DNA of 63,993 nucleotides from Dankookia rubra (GTDB lineage Bacteria > Pseudomonadota > Alphaproteobacteria > Acetobacterales > Acetobacteraceae): contig NZ_SMSJ01000033.1 of the NCBI RefSeq assembly GCF_004355005.1, forward strand, positions 1 through 63,993. The letters run 5' to 3'. Of this stretch, positions 50,180-58,908 are shown in pieces; positions within the stretch are counted from its first letter, which is position 1, and the number at the start of each line of letters is the position of its first letter. The translations under genes were made by a program, and so were the position numbers. Below the pieces are notes generated by a model. The model searched no databases. It was not told where the DNA came from and saw nothing but the letters and a program-made list of their open reading frames with translations.

Positions 50180-50260
50180 GCGCCAAAACCGCGCGCAAGA
50201 AAGAGGGTGCCAAGATCGCGCGCAAGAAACGGGGCGCCAAAGCGGCGCATGGAAAAGGGG
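50180..50260. repeat. Three 27-base tandem repeats in the Ldh2 leader
   Basis: Units 50180-50206, 50207-50233 and 50234-50260. The first two agree at 22 of 27 positions; the third agrees with the first at 20. They lie between the pirin gene and the Ldh2 gene, in what would be the Ldh2 leader. On the + strand one frame reads as a basic nine-residue repeat, but no gene supports it. Confidence 0.75.
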
Positions 50261-50276
50261 GCGGTCACCCGCCCCC
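50253..50276 (-). terminator. Intrinsic terminator of the pirin gene
   Basis: On the minus strand an 8-bp GC stem (50276-50269 with 50264-50257, 4-base loop) is followed by TTTT (50256-50253). It lies seven bases after the pirin stop and partly inside the last unit of the tandem repeat. Confidence 0.85.
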
Positions 50277-50282
50277 TTCCCG

Positions 50283-50993
50283 CTACTCCTTGGCGACCTC
50301 GACCAGCACCAGCTCGGCATCCTCGCTGGCGGTGATCTCGATCACCGGCTCATCGACGATGCCGGCACCGTCGCGGGCGCCCAGCGCCTGCCCGTTCACC
50401 GTCACCGCCCCCTTGGCCGGCACCAGGTAGGCGGCGCGGCCCTCGGCGAGCGGCTGGCGCAGGGTCTGGCCGGCTTTCAGCGTCGTCGCCAGCACCGCGC
50501 CGTTGACGTTCAGCGGCAGCGCGCCGGTCCCGGCATCCTGCTCGCGGCCGCTGGCCAGCACCTCGAACCCCGCCTCGCGGGTCGCCTTGGGGAAGGTCTT
50601 GGCGCCCCAGTTCGGCTTCACGCCGCGGCGGTCGGGGATGATCCAGATCTGGAAGATCTTGGTCGTCTCCGGCTCCAGGTTGTACTCGCTGTGAACCACC
50701 CCGGTGCCGGCCGACATGATCTGCACGTCGCCAGCCTCGGTCCGGCCAGTATTGCCCAGGCTGTCCTTGTGGGTGATCGCGCCTTCCCGGACATAGGTGA
50801 TGATCTCCATGTCGCGGTGCGGATGCGGGTCGAAGCCGGTGCCGGCGGCGATCTCGTCGTCGTTCCAGACGCGCAGGCGGCCCCAGTTCATCCGAGCGTC
50901 GTCATGGTAGCTGGCGAAGGAGAAGTGGTGTTTCGCCTTCAACCAGCCGTGGTTGGCGCCACCGAGGGTCTTGAAGGGGCGGACATCGATCAT
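50283..50993 (-). CDS. Pirin-family protein (YhhW-like)
   Basis: A 236-residue bicupin. The metal-binding cupin motif is FDPHPHRDMEIITYV...H, with GTGVVHSEYN further on. Homologues such as YhhW show quercetin 2,3-dioxygenase activity in vitro; the role in the cell is unclear. The start MIDVRPFKTLGGANHGWL is the standard one. The spacer 50994-51096 upstream shows no gene. Confidence 0.9.
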   Translation of the reverse strand: MIDVRPFKTLGGANHGWLKAKHHFSFASYHDDARMNWGRLRVWNDDEIAAGTGFDPHPHRDMEIITYVREGAITHKDSLGNTGRTEAGDVQIMSAGTGVVHSEYNLEPETTKIFQIWIIPDRRGVKPNWGAKTFPKATREAGFEVLASGREQDAGTGALPLNVNGAVLATTLKAGQTLRQPLAEGRAAYLVPAKGAVTVNGQALGARDGAGIVDEPVIEITASEDAELVLVEVAKE

Positions 50994-51096
50994 TCTATCC
51001 CCATGCCGGACGGGTTTGTCGTCCGTTGGGGCGGAAGATGGTCCAGCCCGCCGTGCTTCGCCATGGGCCGGGGGTGATCGTCATCATCAGGGACGG

Positions 51097-51675
51097 CTAT
51101 GGCGCCGGAAGCCCGATCCGGAAGCGCAAGCCAGGCCGGCTGCCGAATTCCGGGCCGGTGGTGAAGCGCGCCACCAGCACGCCGCCGTTCGCGGTGATCA
51201 CGGCGATTTATGCGGCGTTGTCCGGCTCCGCCGCGACCTCGACCCAAGGCAGGCCGAGCGGCGCCACCTCCCGCAGCAGCAGGCCGAGCGCACGGGTCGC
51301 CTGCCCTTCCCGCCGCCGCCAGGGCACCACGCCATAGCCGAGATGGCCGATCACATGGGCGGGCAGCGCCGGCGTGCCGGGCTGCCAGCGAAAGCCGATC
51401 GCGCCGCAGAAGCCATCCGCCCAGATCCAGCGATGGAAGCCGGGCAGGCGCAGCACCTGGCTGCCATCCGGCAGGATGATCGGACCGCCCCGCGCTTCCC
51501 GGTCATCCAGGCCGCCGAGGAAGCCGGCCGTAGCGCACGCGATCCTCTCCAGCTGCTCCAGCCGCGCCGACTCGCCGCGGACATTGTCCGGGGACCAGCC
51601 GCGGCGGAGCGCCGCCTCGTACTCCGCCAGGTGCTCCGCGGCGGGCCGGACCAGCGTGGTGGGGGCTAGCGGCAC
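51097..51675 (-). pseudogene. GNAT acetyltransferase gene broken by an in-frame TAA
   Basis: From GTG 51675 the frame gives 155 residues of a GNAT protein (MPLAPTTLVRPAAEHLAEYEAAL..., acetyl-CoA part VIGHLGYGVVPWRRREGQATRAL, then VEVAAEPDNAA) and stops at TAA (51210-51208). After the stop the same frame continues for 36 codons as IAVITANGGVLVARF... to TAG at 51099-51097. GNAT proteins of this type normally read DNxAS..VI..NGG here. A single change in a TCA codon would explain the stop. Its start overlaps the USP gene. It is probably a recent pseudogene, or a shortened protein. Confidence 0.8.
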
Positions 51676-52544
51676 ATCAGGACGGGCATGTCGCTGTTTT
51701 CCAGGATGTGCCGCGTCACGCCACCCAGGATCAGCTGCCGCAGCCGGGAATGGCTATAGGCGCCCATGCAGAGCAGGTCGGCGCGGAAGTCGCGCGCCGC
51801 GCCCAGCAGCCCGGCGCCGACATCCTTGGTCAGCGGCTTGAACAGCTTCGGCTCGGCCTCGATCTCGTGCCAGCGCAGGTAGCTGCGGATGCCGTCCACC
51901 GTCGGGCCGCGCCGCTGGTATTCGTCGGCGTACAGCAACTGGACCGAATTCGCCCGGTGGAGCCAGGGCAGCGCCGCGGCGATGGCGGCGGCGCTCTCGG
52001 CCGAGCCGTTCCAGGCGCAGCAGACCCGGGTGCCGATGGTCGCCGGCGCCTCGCGCGGGGCGATCAGCACCGGCCGGCCGGAATCGAACAGCACGGCATG
52101 CAGCGCGTCGGAGGAGGAGACGTCCTCGTCCGCCTCCGGATGCGGCACCACCGCCATGTCGTACAGCCGGGACTGCTGCGCGACGACGTCCTCCTCGCGG
52201 CCGGCGATGCTCTCGAAGGACAGGGTCGGGCCGTCGGTCTTCAGCGCGGTCTCGGCGCTGTTGGCCAGCGCCACGCCGCCGGCATGGCCGGTGAAGCGCT
52301 CGAACAGCGCGCGGACGCGGTTGGCGCGCTCACCGCTCTCGCGCTCGGTCGCCGCCATCATCTCCTCGATCATGGCGCCCGAAAGGCCCTCGCCGGCCAG
52401 CGGCGCCACGTCCCGCGCATCCACCCGGACATGCAGGCAATGCACATGGGCATTCCAGATGCGCGCCACGCTCAGCGCGGTGGCAAGCGCGGCTTCCCCG
52501 GCAGCGGTGCCGGTCAGCGGCAGAAGCAGGCGACGGTAGGCCAT
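51666..52544 (-). CDS. Tandem universal stress protein (UspA family)
   Basis: A 292-residue protein with two UspA folds, residues 1-150 and 155-292. The second keeps an ATP-binding-like end (GAYSHSRLRQLILGGVTRHILENSDMPVLM); the first looks degenerate. Such proteins help survival under stress. ATG 52544; its stop overlaps the start of the broken GNAT gene by ten bases. Confidence 0.88.
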   Translation of the reverse strand: MAYRRLLLPLTGTAAGEAALATALSVARIWNAHVHCLHVRVDARDVAPLAGEGLSGAMIEEMMAATERESGERANRVRALFERFTGHAGGVALANSAETALKTDGPTLSFESIAGREEDVVAQQSRLYDMAVVPHPEADEDVSSSDALHAVLFDSGRPVLIAPREAPATIGTRVCCAWNGSAESAAAIAAALPWLHRANSVQLLYADEYQRRGPTVDGIRSYLRWHEIEAEPKLFKPLTKDVGAGLLGAARDFRADLLCMGAYSHSRLRQLILGGVTRHILENSDMPVLMCR

Positions 52545-52581
52545 GGCGCATCTCCCCGAAGGCGCATTTCAGACATGTCTA

Positions 52582-54057
52582 TCACGGATCGTCCCGGTTC
52601 AAGCCCAGGGCCGCACGTGCCGCCGGAATAGGGTCGGCCGCGGCATCCAGCCGCTGCCAGCCGATCGGCCCGGGATCGCGCGCCGCGGCCGCCGCCAGCA
52701 CCGCGGCATCGGCATCCGAGGCATCGCCGCGGCGCGCCGCGACGCGGGCGCGCAGCACCTCGAGCGGCGCCTCCAGCCAGAAGCCCTGGAACGGGGCCTT
52801 CGCGCGTGCCGCCTCGATCGCCGCGCGCTCCTCCGGCCGCAGGAAGGCGGCGTCGGCGATGACGGCATGGCCGCCGCGCAACGCCTCGGCGGCCTGGCCG
52901 GCGAGCTCGGCGAAGACCGCCGCGCTGGCCTCCGGCGCATAGGCCTCCGCCGGCAGCCTCTGCTCCGGCGTCAGTCCGGCCCGGCGCTTCCTGATCTCGT
53001 CGCTGCGCAGGACCAGCGCGCCGGGGGCAGCGCCGAGCGCCGGGGCCAGGGCTCGGGCCAGGCGGGACTTGCCGGTGCCCTGCAGCCCGCCGACCGCGAC
53101 CAGGCGCGGCGGCGGCGGTGTCAGCATCGCCTCGGCCAGGTCGAGATAGGGCTGGCCCTGGATTACGCCCTGCGCCTTCGCCACAGCATGCGCCCGGATC
53201 ATTGCCCGCAGCGAGAGCCAGACCGGCAGGGCGGCGACCAGCCCGGCATCGCCGCTTCGCGCGACATAGCGGTTCAGCACCCGGTTCGCCGCGGCCCGGC
53301 CGACCCGGTAGCCGAGGTCCATCAGCAGGAAGGCGAGGTCGTAGCCGGTGTCGATGGTCGCCAGCGCCTCGTCGAACTCCAGCGCGTCGAAGGGCGTCAC
53401 GCGGCCCTGCAACAGGCAGAGATTGCCGAGGTGCAGGTCGCCGTGGCAGCGCCGCACCAGGCCGGCCTCGGCGCGCGCCGCCAGGATGGGCGCGAGCCGG
53501 GCGATCCAGCCGCGCGTCGCCGCCGCCAGCGCCTCGATCCGCGGCGGCGGCAGGCCGGCGGCGAGCGCCGCCGCGGCATTGCCCTGCAGCACCCGCTGCA
53601 GCGCGGCCGCCGCATCCACCCCGGGTACCGGCGGCAGGGCGGCGTGCAGGTCGAAGGCGGCATCGGCGATGGCGTCCAGCATCGCCTCGTCCAGCCCGCC
53701 GCGCGCCGCCACGGCATCGAGGAAATCGCCGGCCGGGACCGGCGCCATGCGCAACACCCAGTCCACCGGCTCGCCCGGCCCGCCCAGCGCCAGGGTGCCG
53801 TCCGGCGCCCGGGTCACCGGCACCGCGTCGCGGTAAAGAGCCGGCGCGACCGGCTGGTTGATCGCCAGTTCCCGCCGCAGGAAATGCTCGCGCGCCTTGA
53901 TCGTCGAGAAGTCGAGGAAGCCGAGCGCCACCGCCTTCTTCAGCTTCCACACCGTGTCCGGCCCAACGAAGACGGCGGAGATGTGCGTCTCCACCGGATC
54001 GGCGCCGGCGAGGCGGCGGAGCAGCGCCGCGGCCTCGGCCTGCGCCGCCGGTATCAT
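52582..54057 (-). CDS. Aminoglycoside-phosphotransferase-like + P-loop kinase fusion
   Basis: A 491-residue protein. The N-terminal half is an APH-fold kinase with catalytic HGDLHLGN at 205-212 and FDALEFDEALATIDTGYDLAFL for metal binding. The C-terminal half is a P-loop kinase with GLQGTGKS at 323-331. The same two-domain arrangement is found in many proteobacteria without a known substrate. True antibiotic resistance is unlikely from this family alone. All on the minus strand with the USP gene, 37 bases apart. Confidence 0.85.
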   Translation of the reverse strand: MIPAAQAEAAALLRRLAGADPVETHISAVFVGPDTVWKLKKAVALGFLDFSTIKAREHFLRRELAINQPVAPALYRDAVPVTRAPDGTLALGGPGEPVDWVLRMAPVPAGDFLDAVAARGGLDEAMLDAIADAAFDLHAALPPVPGVDAAAALQRVLQGNAAAALAAGLPPPRIEALAAATRGWIARLAPILAARAEAGLVRRCHGDLHLGNLCLLQGRVTPFDALEFDEALATIDTGYDLAFLLMDLGYRVGRAAANRVLNRYVARSGDAGLVAALPVWLSLRAMIRAHAVAKAQGVIQGQPYLDLAEAMLTPPPPRLVAVGGLQGTGKSRLARALAPALGAAPGALVLRSDEIRKRRAGLTPEQRLPAEAYAPEASAAVFAELAGQAAEALRGGHAVIADAAFLRPEERAAIEAARAKAPFQGFWLEAPLEVLRARVAARRGDASDADAAVLAAAAARDPGPIGWQRLDAAADPIPAARAALGLNRDDP

Positions 54058-54082
54058 GCGCCCGCGCGCCCCCGGCGCGACG

Positions 54083-54694
54083 TCACGGATAAAGCGCTTC
54101 GACCCGCCAGGCCGCGGATGCCCCCGCCGCGCCGCTGCCGGCGACCCGGTGGAAGACCTGGCGGTCGTGCAGGCGGAAGGGCATGTCGCGCCAGAACTCG
54201 ATCCGCTCCGGCAGCACCCGGAAGCCCGACCAGAATTCCGGCCGGGGAATCTCGCTGATGCCGAATTTCATCGTGTACTCGGCCACCGCCTTCTCCAGCG
54301 CGAAGCGGCCTTCCAGCGGGCGCGACTGCCGGCTGGCCCAGGCGCCGATGCGCGAGCCCCGGGCGCGGGAGGCGTAGTAGGCATCCGCCTCGGCGTCGGA
54401 GACGCGCTCGACAGCGCCCTCCACCCGCACGCTGCGCTGCAGGCTCTTCCAGTGGAAGCAGAGCGCGGCGAAGGGGTTGGCCAGCAGCTCGCCGCCCTTG
54501 CGGCTCTCGAGGTTGGTGTAGAAGACGAATCCGCGCGGATCGATGCCCTTCAGCAGCACCATGCGGGCGGAGGGACGCCCCTCCGGCGTCGAGGTCGCCA
54601 GGCAGACGGCGTTCGGGTCGTTCGGCTCGGAAGCTGCTGCCTCCGCCATCCAGGCCTCGAAACGGGCGAACGGGTCGGCGGCGGTGCTGTCCAT
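54083..54694 (-). CDS. pdxH: Pyridoxine/pyridoxamine 5'-phosphate oxidase
   Basis: FMN enzyme that makes the cofactor pyridoxal 5'-phosphate. The 203-residue protein shows the PdxH order: [69 protein letters not shown] and the C-terminal [16 protein letters not shown]. It is divergent from fabI; the 105-base spacer should hold both promoters, but no clear boxes are seen. Confidence 0.94.
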   Translation of the reverse strand: MDSTAADPFARFEAWMAEAAASEPNDPNAVCLATSTPEGRPSARMVLLKGIDPRGFVFYTNLESRKGGELLANPFAALCFHWKSLQRSVRVEGAVERVSDAEADAYYASRARGSRIGAWASRQSRPLEGRFALEKAVAEYTMKFGISEIPRPEFWSGFRVLPERIEFWRDMPFRLHDRQVFHRVAGSGAAGASAAWRVEALYP

Positions 54695-54799
54695 GGCGGT
54701 AATCCCGGGTCACGAAGCGTGCGGCCGGAATCCCTTGCCCGGCGTCCGGGGGTGTGCCACCACGCCTGCCCATCCGCAACAAGCTGGTCCCTGTCCCGC

Positions 54800-55633
54800 A
54801 TGTCAGACGCGCCCCTCGCCGATGCTCCCACCGGCACCTTGATGGCCGGGAAGCGGGGCCTCATCATGGGCGTCGCCAATGATCGCTCGATCGCCTGGGG
54901 CATCGCCCGCGCGCTGGCGGCCCAAGGGGCGGAGGTCGCCTTTACCTATCAGGGCGAGGCGCTGGAGAAGCGGGTCCGCCCGCTGGCGGAGAGCCTCGGC
55001 TCCTCCCTGGTGCTGCCCTGCGACGTGACGGACGATGCCAGCGTCGATGCCGCCTTCGCCGCCATCAAGGATGCCTGGGGCGGGATGGACTTCCTGGTCC
55101 ATGCCATCGGCTTCGCCAACAAGGACTACCTGCGGGGGCGCTACCTGGATACGCCGCGCGACGTCTTCCTGCAGGCGCTCGACATCTCCGCCTATTCCTT
55201 CGTCTCTGTCAGCCAGCATGCGGTACCGCTCATGAAGCCGGGCGGATCGCTGCTGACCATGAGCTACCTGGGCGCGGAGCGCGTCACGCCTCATTACAAC
55301 GTGATGGGCGTGGCCAAGGCGGCGCTCGAGGCCAGCGTGCGCTACCTCGCGGTCGACCTCGGCGGCATCGGCATCCGGGTCAATGCGATCTCGGCCGGGC
55401 CGATCCGCACGCTGGCGGCCAGCGGCATCGGCGACTTCCGCTACATACTCAAGTGGAACCAGTACAACGCGCCGCTGAAGCGCAACGTGAGCATTGAGGA
55501 AGTCGGCGGCGCCGGCCTCTACCTGCTGAGCGACCTCTCGGCCGGCGTCACCGGCGAGGTGCATCACGTGGACAGCGGCTTCCACGTCGTCGGCATGAAG
55601 GCGGTCGACGCGCCCGATATCAGCACGGTCTGA
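54800..55633 (+). CDS. fabI: Enoyl-ACP reductase FabI
   Basis: NADH-dependent last step of fatty-acid elongation. SDR-like protein of 277 residues with the FabI cofactor segment MGVANDRSIAWGIARAL, the catalytic YNVMGVAKAALEAS (Tyr and Lys seven apart) and AGPIRTLAASGI. The start ATG 54800 begins MSDAPLADAPTGTLMAGKRGL. The frame upstream runs antisense through pdxH and is not real. Being of the FabI type, it is the expected triclosan target. Confidence 0.94.
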   Translation: MSDAPLADAPTGTLMAGKRGLIMGVANDRSIAWGIARALAAQGAEVAFTYQGEALEKRVRPLAESLGSSLVLPCDVTDDASVDAAFAAIKDAWGGMDFLVHAIGFANKDYLRGRYLDTPRDVFLQALDISAYSFVSVSQHAVPLMKPGGSLLTMSYLGAERVTPHYNVMGVAKAALEASVRYLAVDLGGIGIRVNAISAGPIRTLAASGIGDFRYILKWNQYNAPLKRNVSIEEVGGAGLYLLSDLSAGVTGEVHHVDSGFHVVGMKAVDAPDISTV

Positions 55634-55644
55634 GGCAGGGCGGC

Positions 55645-57054
55645 ATGGCCAGGCCAGCGGCAGGCCCGGCCGGCCTTGCGCTGGGCCTGGTATCGCTCGC
55701 CGCCATTGCCGCGCATGCCCTGCTGCTGCCGCTCGGTGGCTGGCGGCCGGACGAGTTCCTGCAATTCGCGCAACACGGCCAGTCGGGCTGGGCCCAGGTC
55801 GCCGAACGCATCCTGGGCTGGAGCCCCCGGCCGGTGTCCGAGGTGCTGCTCTTCGCCTATTCGCGCCTGGTCGCCTGGCAGGACGTCCCGGGCATCGTGC
55901 CCGTGCTGGCTGCCGCCTGGGGCGGCGCGCTGCTCCTGCTTCTGGCCGCGGCGCGCAACGCCCGGCTGAGCCTGGCCACGCCGCTGGCCCTCTTCGCCGC
56001 CGCCCTGCTGCTCGCCCGGCCCGGGGAGATGTGGTTCTGGCCGGCGGCAAGCCTGGCCTACCTGCCGGCCTTTGCCGGCATGGGTGCCGCGGCGTTGCTG
56101 CTGATCGGCCGCGGCCATCCTGCCGCGCTCTGCGCCGCGCTGCTGCTGACGGCCGGCAGCGTCGAGATGGGGGCGGTATTCGTGCTGCTGCTCGGGCTGG
56201 CGCAGCTCGCCCGGCTGGCCGCGGCGCGGAGATTGCCCGCATCGGCTCGTTGGCTCGCGCCGCAGGCGCCCGCCTGGGCCTGGCTGCTGCCGGCGCTGCT
56301 GGCCGGCGGCGTGCTGCTCGTCCTGGCGCTGAATCGCGCGGCGGCGGCGCACGAGGTCCTGCTGCCCGGCCCGGCTGCCGGCAGCACCGCGGCGGGCCTG
56401 CTGGCGGGGCTGCCGGACTGGGCCTGGTCGGCGCTCGGCCTGCAGCGGCAGAACGGCAGGGTCGGCAACCTGCCGCTCGGCATCACGCTGAAGCTCGCCC
56501 TCCTGGCCGGCTTCTGGACCCTGTTGCCGGCGCCGGCCACGCGCTCGGCGCGGCTGTCGGCCCTGCTCGCCGCCCTGGCGCTGCTCGGCACCGCCCTGGT
56601 GTCGGTCGCCATGGCGCATCGGCAATTCGGCCTGCTCTGCTGCGAGCGGCACGAGGCGCTGCGCCAGGGCATGTTCGCCGTCGCGCTGCTCTGCCTCGCC
56701 GCAGCCCTGCCGGCGCCCAGCCGCGCCGCGGAGCTTGCCCGGCGGCTCGGCCCGCTGCTCGCCGCCATCGGGCTCGGCACGGCGCTCTGGCTGCGCCTGC
56801 CCGCGCTGCGGGCCGATTTCGCGCTGATCGATCCGGCGGTGCGGACCCGCGCCGCCAACTGGGCCTCCGGCCGCGCCGCCGACGACGCCATGGACTACCG
56901 GAACGAGCCGGTCGCCCGCCTCGCCGGCGGCTGGGGTCTCGTCCCCGGCCCGCACCTCCGGCCCGACCATGGCGGCGCGCTGCCGGCCGGCCTGCACTGG
57001 CACGCCTTCGCCATCCTGCTGTTCTTCGATAAACTCAAGCTGCGCAGCCCGTGA
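55645..57054 (+). CDS. Polytopic membrane protein of unknown function
   Basis: A 469-residue protein with about ten hydrophobic helices rich in Leu and Ala. The region after the first helix ([48 protein letters not shown]) resembles the acidic first loop of GT-C glycosyltransferase-like proteins, but no family is certain. It starts 11 bases after fabI and ends just before aroC, so it is probably co-transcribed with both. A role in envelope glycan or lipid work would be a guess. Confidence 0.75.
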   Translation: MARPAAGPAGLALGLVSLAAIAAHALLLPLGGWRPDEFLQFAQHGQSGWAQVAERILGWSPRPVSEVLLFAYSRLVAWQDVPGIVPVLAAAWGGALLLLLAAARNARLSLATPLALFAAALLLARPGEMWFWPAASLAYLPAFAGMGAAALLLIGRGHPAALCAALLLTAGSVEMGAVFVLLLGLAQLARLAAARRLPASARWLAPQAPAWAWLLPALLAGGVLLVLALNRAAAAHEVLLPGPAAGSTAAGLLAGLPDWAWSALGLQRQNGRVGNLPLGITLKLALLAGFWTLLPAPATRSARLSALLAALALLGTALVSVAMAHRQFGLLCCERHEALRQGMFAVALLCLAAALPAPSRAAELARRLGPLLAAIGLGTALWLRLPALRADFALIDPAVRTRAANWASGRAADDAMDYRNEPVARLAGGWGLVPGPHLRPDHGGALPAGLHWHAFAILLFFDKLKLRSP

Positions 57055-57083
57055 GGGCTCCGCCCCTCCGGCATCAGGCGTCC

Positions 57084-58193
57084 ATGTCCCACAACAGCTT
57101 CGGCCACCTCTTCCGCGTCACCACCTGGGGCGAATCGCATGGCCCGGCCATCGGCTGCGTCGTCGACGGCTGCCCGCCCCGCCTGGCGCTGACCGAGGCC
57201 GACATCCAGCCCTTCCTCGACCGCCGCCGCCCCGGCCAGTCGAAATTCGTCACCCAGCGGCAGGAGGCCGACGAGGTCCGCATCCTGTCCGGCACCTTCG
57301 AAGGCCTGACCACCGGCACCCCGATCGCCCTGCTGATCGACAACACCGACCAGCGCAGCAAGGATTACGGGGAGATCAAGGACCGCTACCGCCCCGGCCA
57401 TGCCGACCTGGCATACGACCTGAAATACGGCATCCGCGACTACCGCGGCGGCGGCCGCAGCAGCGCGCGGGAAACCGCGATGCGGGTCGCCGCCGGCGCG
57501 GTCGCCCGCAAGGTGCTCGGCCCCGAGGTGACCGTCCGCGGCGCCCTGGTGCAGATGGGCCCCGACCGCATCGACCGCGCCGCCTGGGATTGGGCGGCGT
57601 CGGAGGAGAACGCGTTCTTCTGCCCCGACCGCGACGCCGCCATCCGCTGGGAAGCCATGCTGACCGAGGCGCGCAAGTCAGGCTCCTCGCTCGGCGCCGT
57701 CATCGAGGTGGTGGCGGAGGGCATCCCGCCCGGCCTCGGCGCGCCGATCTACGGCAAGCTCGATGCCGAGATCGCCGCGGCGCTGATGGGCATCAATGCG
57801 GTGAAGGGCGTCGAGATCGGCGAGGGCTTCGCCGCCGCGGCGCTCACCGGCGAGGGCAATGCCGACGAGATGCGGATGGACCCCGATGGCCGCGTCATTT
57901 TCGGCGACAACCATGCCGGCGGCATCCTCGGCGGCATCTCCACCGGCCAGTCCGTGGTCGCCCGCTTCGCGGTGAAGCCGACCTCCTCGATCCTGACGCC
58001 GCGGCGCTCGGTCGACCGCTTCGGGCAGGAGGTCGAGGTGCTGACCAAGGGTCGGCACGACCCCTGCGTCGGCATCCGCGCCGTCCCGGTGGGGGAGGCG
58101 ATGGTGGCGCTGGTGCTGGCCGACCACCTGCTGCGGCACCGGGCGCAGAACCCGGATGCGGCGGCCGAGGCGCGGCTGCCGCGCAACCGGTAA
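57084..58193 (+). CDS. aroC: Chorismate synthase
   Basis: Last enzyme of the shikimate pathway; reduced FMN is needed. The 369-residue protein starts [25 protein letters not shown] and has [29 protein letters not shown] and [16 protein letters not shown], all conserved. A GTG at 57051 overlapping the previous gene is possible, but ATG 57084 matches the family start. Confidence 0.96.
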   Translation: MSHNSFGHLFRVTTWGESHGPAIGCVVDGCPPRLALTEADIQPFLDRRRPGQSKFVTQRQEADEVRILSGTFEGLTTGTPIALLIDNTDQRSKDYGEIKDRYRPGHADLAYDLKYGIRDYRGGGRSSARETAMRVAAGAVARKVLGPEVTVRGALVQMGPDRIDRAAWDWAASEENAFFCPDRDAAIRWEAMLTEARKSGSSLGAVIEVVAEGIPPGLGAPIYGKLDAEIAAALMGINAVKGVEIGEGFAAAALTGEGNADEMRMDPDGRVIFGDNHAGGILGGISTGQSVVARFAVKPTSSILTPRRSVDRFGQEVEVLTKGRHDPCVGIRAVPVGEAMVALVLADHLLRHRAQNPDAAAEARLPRNR

Positions 58194-58280
58194 CGACCGC
58201 GCCGGCAGCCGGAACGCGCCGTTGATGCGGCAAGGTTGCCTCGCTGTAATGCCCTTCCTGGGCAGCGGGGAGGCAATCGG

Positions 58281-58889
58281 ATGGCGGCACCGGCGATCGA
58301 CGTCTGGTTCACGATGGGCAGCACCTACACCTTCCTCACCGTCAGCCGGATCGACGCGATGGCGCGCGCCGCGGGCGTCGCGATCAGGCTGCGGCCCTTC
58401 AGGACGGTCGGCCCGCTGACCGGCGCCACGCAACTGCCCTTCCTGCCGGGCACGGCGAAGATGCACTACATGTGGCGCGACATCGGGCGCCGCGTGGCCC
58501 TGCACGGCCTGCGCGCCAGCCTGCCGGTGCCCTATCCGGCGCCGAGCCCGCCGCGGGCCAACCGCGTGGCGCTGGTCGGCATGGCCGAGGGCTGGGGGCC
58601 CGACTATGTCCGCGCGGCCTATCGGCTCTGGTTCGAGCAGGGCATCGGCACCGGGGGAGAGGAGAACCTCCGCCTCGCCCTCGCGGAATGCGGCCAGGCG
58701 GACGGGACGGAGCGGATCCTCGCGCTGGCCGAGAGCGAGGCCATCGTGCAGGAACTCGACCGGGAGACCGGGGAGGCGCGCCGGCTCGGCCTGTTCGGCT
58801 CGCCGAGCTTCGTCGTCGGCGGGGAAGTCTTCTGGGGCGACGACCACCTCGAGGATGCGATCCGCTGGGCCAGGCAAGGACGCCTCTGA
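58281..58889 (+). CDS. DsbA-fold HCCA-isomerase-like protein (second copy)
   Basis: A 202-residue paralogue of the protein at 35268, sharing FGSPSFVVGGEVFWGDDHLEDAIRWA. The N-terminal active region reads WFTMGSTYTFLTV, so the SP of the other copy is replaced by ST. ATG 58281 has a strong GGGGAGG site. The glutathione-dependent activity is likely but not proven. Confidence 0.82.
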   Translation: MAAPAIDVWFTMGSTYTFLTVSRIDAMARAAGVAIRLRPFRTVGPLTGATQLPFLPGTAKMHYMWRDIGRRVALHGLRASLPVPYPAPSPPRANRVALVGMAEGWGPDYVRAAYRLWFEQGIGTGGEENLRLALAECGQADGTERILALAESEAIVQELDRETGEARRLGLFGSPSFVVGGEVFWGDDHLEDAIRWARQGRL

Positions 58890-58908
58890 GGGCGGCGGCC
58901 GGCAGCCG

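Noticed and set aside
50180-50260. Basic repeat peptide (AKxARKK type) on the + strand, like a histone H1 tail
   Set aside because: No start codon with a ribosome site; the frame is only the antisense continuation through the Ldh2 gene. Kept as a DNA repeat.
49015-50430. 471-codon + strand frame across the Ldh2 gene
   Set aside because: It is antisense to a clear dehydrogenase and begins inside the repeat element; no motif.
51208-51210. Recoding of the GNAT stop as selenocysteine or pyrrolysine
   Set aside because: The codon is TAA, not TGA or TAG, and no recoding structure is apparent. A simple nonsense change is the better reading.
52582-54057. Aminoglycoside resistance gene
   Set aside because: The APH-like half is fused to a P-loop kinase in a widespread housekeeping-type architecture; nothing points to resistance.
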